This document shows, piece by piece, positions 59,687 to 64,000 of a stretch of 64,000 nt of DNA. A program made the translations under genes and the position numbers. Source of the DNA: Zeus faber (taxonomy: Eukaryota; Chordata; Actinopteri; Zeiformes; Zeidae); NCBI GenBank assembly GCA_960531495.1, contig CAUIJY010000083.1:67001-131000 (forward strand), in the 5' to 3' direction. Within the stretch, counting starts at the first letter, position 1. Each line of letters begins with the position of its first letter. The notes below the pieces were generated by a model that searched no databases, was not told the origin of the DNA, and saw only the letters and a list, made by a program, of their open reading frames with translations.

Positions 59687-62600
59687 CACAAATAAGGTGT
59701 TCTTAACCACTCTTAACAACAGGAAACAAAAAAACAAACAGGGTATTCTCAACCACTCTTAACAACTTGAAACAAAAAACAAATAAGGTGTTCTTAACCA
59801 CTCTTAACAACTGGAAACAAAAAAACAAACAGGGTATTCTCAACCACAAATATAAGACAAATTAATCTGGACCTATACTACTAAGAGGAAACAAGCATCC
59901 TTTTAAATGTAAGTCACCTTAAACCCTCGTTAGGGGACTTCTCCTTGAAGCCAGAATATGCCTATATTCTTTAACCCAAATGGGATAACTACAAAACATG
60001 AACCTAACACTCTACCTAACATAATACGGGATTGGAGAATCTTGATAACGTGCGACGGCCCGTGCATTACCTTTGGTCCCCTATACCAAACTGACCATGC
60101 TGGCCAGGGGGGAACATAGGAAAAGTACTCACCAATACATACCAGGCTACCCAAACTGGGTAGACGGGATCATCAATACAGTACTCACCCAACCTAATCT
60201 AGCCTGTGCCTCGGAAAGCAGATTCTCCTTATAACCCATTATATGTATTATCTTACCAAATCTCTCTCCCCTTTCTTTCCTCCTCTTAAAGGCGTTAACA
60301 TGGCGCAAGATAAGGTGAACAACAACTTCCAACTATTGACTAGAGTCTATTCTCATAAATTAACAACTATACAAAATAACTTAGCTTACAATTTTTTTTT
60401 CTCTTTTTTCATTCTTTTTCTCACTCTCTTCCCCTTCTCTCAGGAAACTGAGAGAGCTGGGACGGTAGAGAATAGCCCGAACAGGCAGGAGGAGAATGCA
60501 GTCCGAACAGACGGCTCTCCTTCCCTCTACCTCCCTTCTACATATACTTCTCCTCCACTTCCCTCTCCTCTCCAACCCTAATCCTAAAACCCTGACCCTA
60601 ACCCTAACCCTAACTCTAGCTCTAAACCTAACCCTAACCCTAATGTTAACCCTAAGACTTAACCCTAAACCTAACCCTTAGCCTAACCCTAAACCTAAGC
60701 CTAGCCCTGGTTCTAAACCTAACCCTAACCCTAACGTTAACCCTAAGACCTAGCCCTAAACCAAACCCCAAACCTAACCCTAAACCTAACCCTTATCCTA
60801 ACCCTAAAACCAAATCCTAACCCTAACCATTGACGAATAGAGGTCGTACCCAAACTCAACAAAATCCAAGGAAAAAAAACATCCCACTGACAAATAGAGG
60901 TCGTACCCAAACTCTACAATATCCAATTGAAGATGGAAGAAGTTTCCCAATGACAACCAGAGACGGAGCTTACCTATACTCAACAAAATCTAAGAACATA
61001 GATATCCCACGGACAAATAGAGGTCGTACCCAAACTAAACAAAATCCAACCAACAAGAGTAGAAATATTTCCTAAAATAAACCAATTGACCGGGGGACAC
61101 ACACCAGGGTCTTGACGAAGCCCAGGTGGCCTGCCTCAAGGAGAGGGTGTATAGTTTGTTTAAAAGGCTGAAACACTCAATGATCCTGAGGTACACTACT
61201 GATGAATGTGTCCTAAATTTCTAAAAGTAATCATATAAGAATGCGGAGAAAGAACAAATAAGGTGTTCTTAACCACTCTTAACAACAGGAAACAAAAAAA
61301 CAAACAGGGTATTCTCAACCACTCTTAACAACTTGAAACAAAAAACAAATAAGGTGTTCTTAACCACTCTTAACAACTGGAAACAAAAAAACAAACAGGG
61401 TATTCTCAACCACAAATATAAGACAAATTAATCTGGACCTATACTACTAAGAGGAAACAAGCATCCTTTTAAATGTAAGTCACCTTAAACCCTCGTTAGG
61501 GGACTTCTCCTTGAAGCCAGAATATGCCTATATTCTTTAACCCAAATGGGATAACTACAAAACATGAACCTAACACTCTACCTAACATAATACGGGATTG
61601 GAGAATCTTGATAACGTGCGACGGCCCGTGCATTACCTTTGGTCCCCTATACCAAACTGACCATGCTGGCCAGGGGGGAACATAGGAAAAGTACTCACCA
61701 ATACATACCAGGCTACCCAAACTGGGTAGACGGGATCATCAATACAGTACTCACCCAACCTAATCTAGCCTGTGCCTCGGAAAGCAGATTCTCCTTATAA
61801 CCCATTATATGTATTATCTTACCAAATCTCTCTCCCCTTTCTTTCCTCCTCTTAAAGGCGTTAACATGGCGCAAGATAAGGTGAACAACAACTTCCAACT
61901 ATTGACTAGAGTCTATTCTCATAAATTAACAACTATACAAAATAACTTAGCTTACAATTTTTTTTTCTCTTTTTTCATTCTTTTTCTCACTCTCTTCCCC
62001 TTCTCTCAGGAAACTGAGAGAGCTGGGACGGTAGAGAATAGCCCGAACAGGCAGGAGGAGAATGCAGTCCGAACAGACGGCTCTCCTTCCCTCTACCTCC
62101 CTTCTACATATACTTCTCCTCCACTTCCCTCTCCTCTCCAACCCTAATCCTAAAACCCTGACCCTAACCCTAACCCTAACTCTAGCTCTAAACCTAACCC
62201 TAACCCTAATGTTAACCCTAAGACTTAACCCTAAACCTAACCCTTAGCCTAACCCTAAACCTAAGCCTAGCCCTGGTTCTAAACCTAACCCTAACCCTAA
62301 CGTTAACCCTAAGACCTAGCCCTAAACCAAACCCCAAACCTAACCCTAAACCTAACCCTTATCCTAACCCTAAAACCAAATCCTAACCCTAACCATTGAC
62401 GAATAGAGGTCGTACCCAAACTCAACAAAATCCAAGGAAAAAAAACATCCCACTGACAAATAGAGGTCGTACCCAAACTCTACAATATCCAATTGAAGAT
62501 GGAAGAAGTTTCCCAATGACAACCAGAGACGGAGCTTACCTATACTCAACAAAATCTAAGAACATAGATATCCCACGGACAAATAGAGGTCGTACCCAAA

Positions 62601-64000
62601 CTAAACAAAATCCAACCAACAAGAGTAGAAATATTTCCTAAAATAAACCAATTGACCGGGGGACACACACCAGGGTCTTGACGAAGCCCAGGTGGCCTGC
62701 CTCAAGGAGAGGGTGTATAGTTTGTTTAAAAGGCTGAAACACTCAATGATCCTGAGGTACACTACTGATGAATGTGTCCTAAATTTCTAAAAGTAATCAT
62801 ATAAGAATGCGGAGAAAGAACAAATAAGGTGTTCTTAACCACTCTTAACAACAGGAAACAAAAAAACAAACAGGGTATTCTCAACCACTCTTAACAACTT
62901 GAAACAAAAAACAAATAAGGTGTTCTTAACCACTCTTAACAACTGGAAACAAAAAAACAAACAGGGTATTCTCAACCACAAATATAAGACAAATTAATCT
63001 GGACCTATACTACTGAGAGGAAACAAGCATCCTTTTAAATGTAAGTCACCTTAAACCCTCGTTAGGGGACTTCTCCTTGAAGCCAGAATATGCCTATATT
63101 CTTTAACCCAAATGGGATAACTACAAAACATGAACCTAACACTCTACCTAACATAATACGGGATTGGAGAATCTTGATAACGTGCGACGGCCCGTGCATT
63201 ACCTTTGGTCCCCTATACCAAACTGACCATGCTGGCCAGGGGGGAACATAGGAAAAGTACTCACCAATACATACCAGGCTACCCAAACTGGGTAGACGGG
63301 ATCATCAATACAGTACTCACCCAACCTAATCTAGCCTGTGCCTCGGAAAGCAGATTCTCCTTATAACCCATTATATGTATTATCTTACCAAATCTCTCTC
63401 CCCTTTCTTTCCTCCTCTTAAAGGCGTTAACATGGCGCAAGATAAGGTGAACAACAACTTCCAACTATTGACTAGAGTCTATTCTCATAAATTAACAACT
63501 ATACAAAATAACTTAGCTTACAATTTTTTTTTCTCTTTTTTCATTCTTTTTCTCACTCTCTTCCCCTTCTCTCAGGAAACTGAGAGAGCTGGGACGGTAG
63601 AGAATAGCCCGAACAGGCAGGAGGAGAATGCAGTCCGAACAGACGGCTCTCCTTCCCTCTACCTCCCTTCTACATATACTTCTCCTCCACTTCCCTCTCC
63701 TCTCCAACCCTAATCCTAAAACCCTGACCCTAACCCTAACCCTAACTCTAGCTCTAAACCTAACCCTAACCCTAATGTTAACCCTAAGACTTAACCCTAA
63801 ACCTAACCCTTAGCCTAACCCTAAACCTAAGCCTAGCCCTGGTTCTAAACCTAACCCTAACCCTAACGTTAACCCTAAGACCTAGCCCTAAACCAAACCC
63901 CAAACCTAACCCTAAACCTAACCCTTATCCTAACCCTAAAACCAAATCCTAACCCTAACCATTGACGAATAGAGGTCGTACCCAAACTCAACAAAATCCA
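59687..64000 (+). repeat. R1566 array, about 2.75 copies, continuing beyond the window
   Basis: Core C starts near 60000, 61566 and 63132, spaced 1566 bp. F60 copies lie near 60837, 60896 and 61018. Family markers are AAGGTGAACAACAAC and TTGACTAGAG in Rt, and GGAAAAAAAACATCCC in F60. One substitution, TACTGAGAGG for TACTAAGAGG near 63013, separates the last unit from the others. The window ends inside F60 of the next unit. Confidence 0.95.

Overview
This window is a eukaryotic subtelomere. I find no protein-coding gene, rRNA or tRNA that I can support. The + strand begins in CCCTAA repeats, and all telomere-type tracts in the 64 kb run in the same direction. That fits the left arm of a chromosome whose telomere is TTAGGG-type, as in animals, many fungi, diatoms and other stramenopiles, and some other protists. 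The species cannot be named from this sequence. Nearly everything is repetitive and built from a small kit of modules in a recurring order. The modules are: a degenerate telomeric tract (Tdeg); ~60-bp repeats (F60); a conserved ~150-nt core (B); ~42-bp repeats (F42); a conserved ~193-nt core (C); a linker (Rt); and a hairpin-rich block (D).

Layout. 1-18007: 10.7 head-to-tail copies of a 1685-bp unit with no difference seen between copies in my spot checks. 18008-18125: pure interstitial (CCCTAA)n. 18126-23530: first, shorter version of a composite block (D' element, degenerate telomeric DNA, AT-rich tract, GC-rich island G, block E, then F60-B-F42-C modules). 23531-26053: 1.6 copies of a 1553-bp relative of the 1685-bp unit. 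26054-26328: interstitial telomere. 26329-50200: an 11740-bp composite block duplicated in tandem, followed by a third, rearranged copy to 54220. 54274-59603: about 3.4 copies of a 1576-bp unit. 59687-64000: about 2.75 copies of a 1566-bp unit running off the right edge.

The main pattern is at the junctions. Every pure interstitial telomere tract has the same left neighbour, the right end of core C, at nearly the same nucleotide. Its right neighbour is a different module each time, usually cut at an internal point. This suggests repeated cycles of terminal truncation, telomere addition, and attachment of new C-ending material, so that the window records several old chromosome ends.

The second pattern is RNA-like structure. 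GC-rich islands (G, E head, a 130-bp island at 29979) and cores B, C and D contain perfect or near-perfect hairpins. Several differ between repeat families in ways that keep pairing; the clearest is a GAAA-tetraloop hairpin whose closing pair is G-C in one family and T-A in the other. Open reading frames over these regions are broken by stops, lost starts or homopolymer length changes in sister copies, so I favour non-coding transcripts or DNA structure over proteins. Long identical arrays are prone to assembly error, so copy numbers and the 86-nt poly-A should be read with that in mind.
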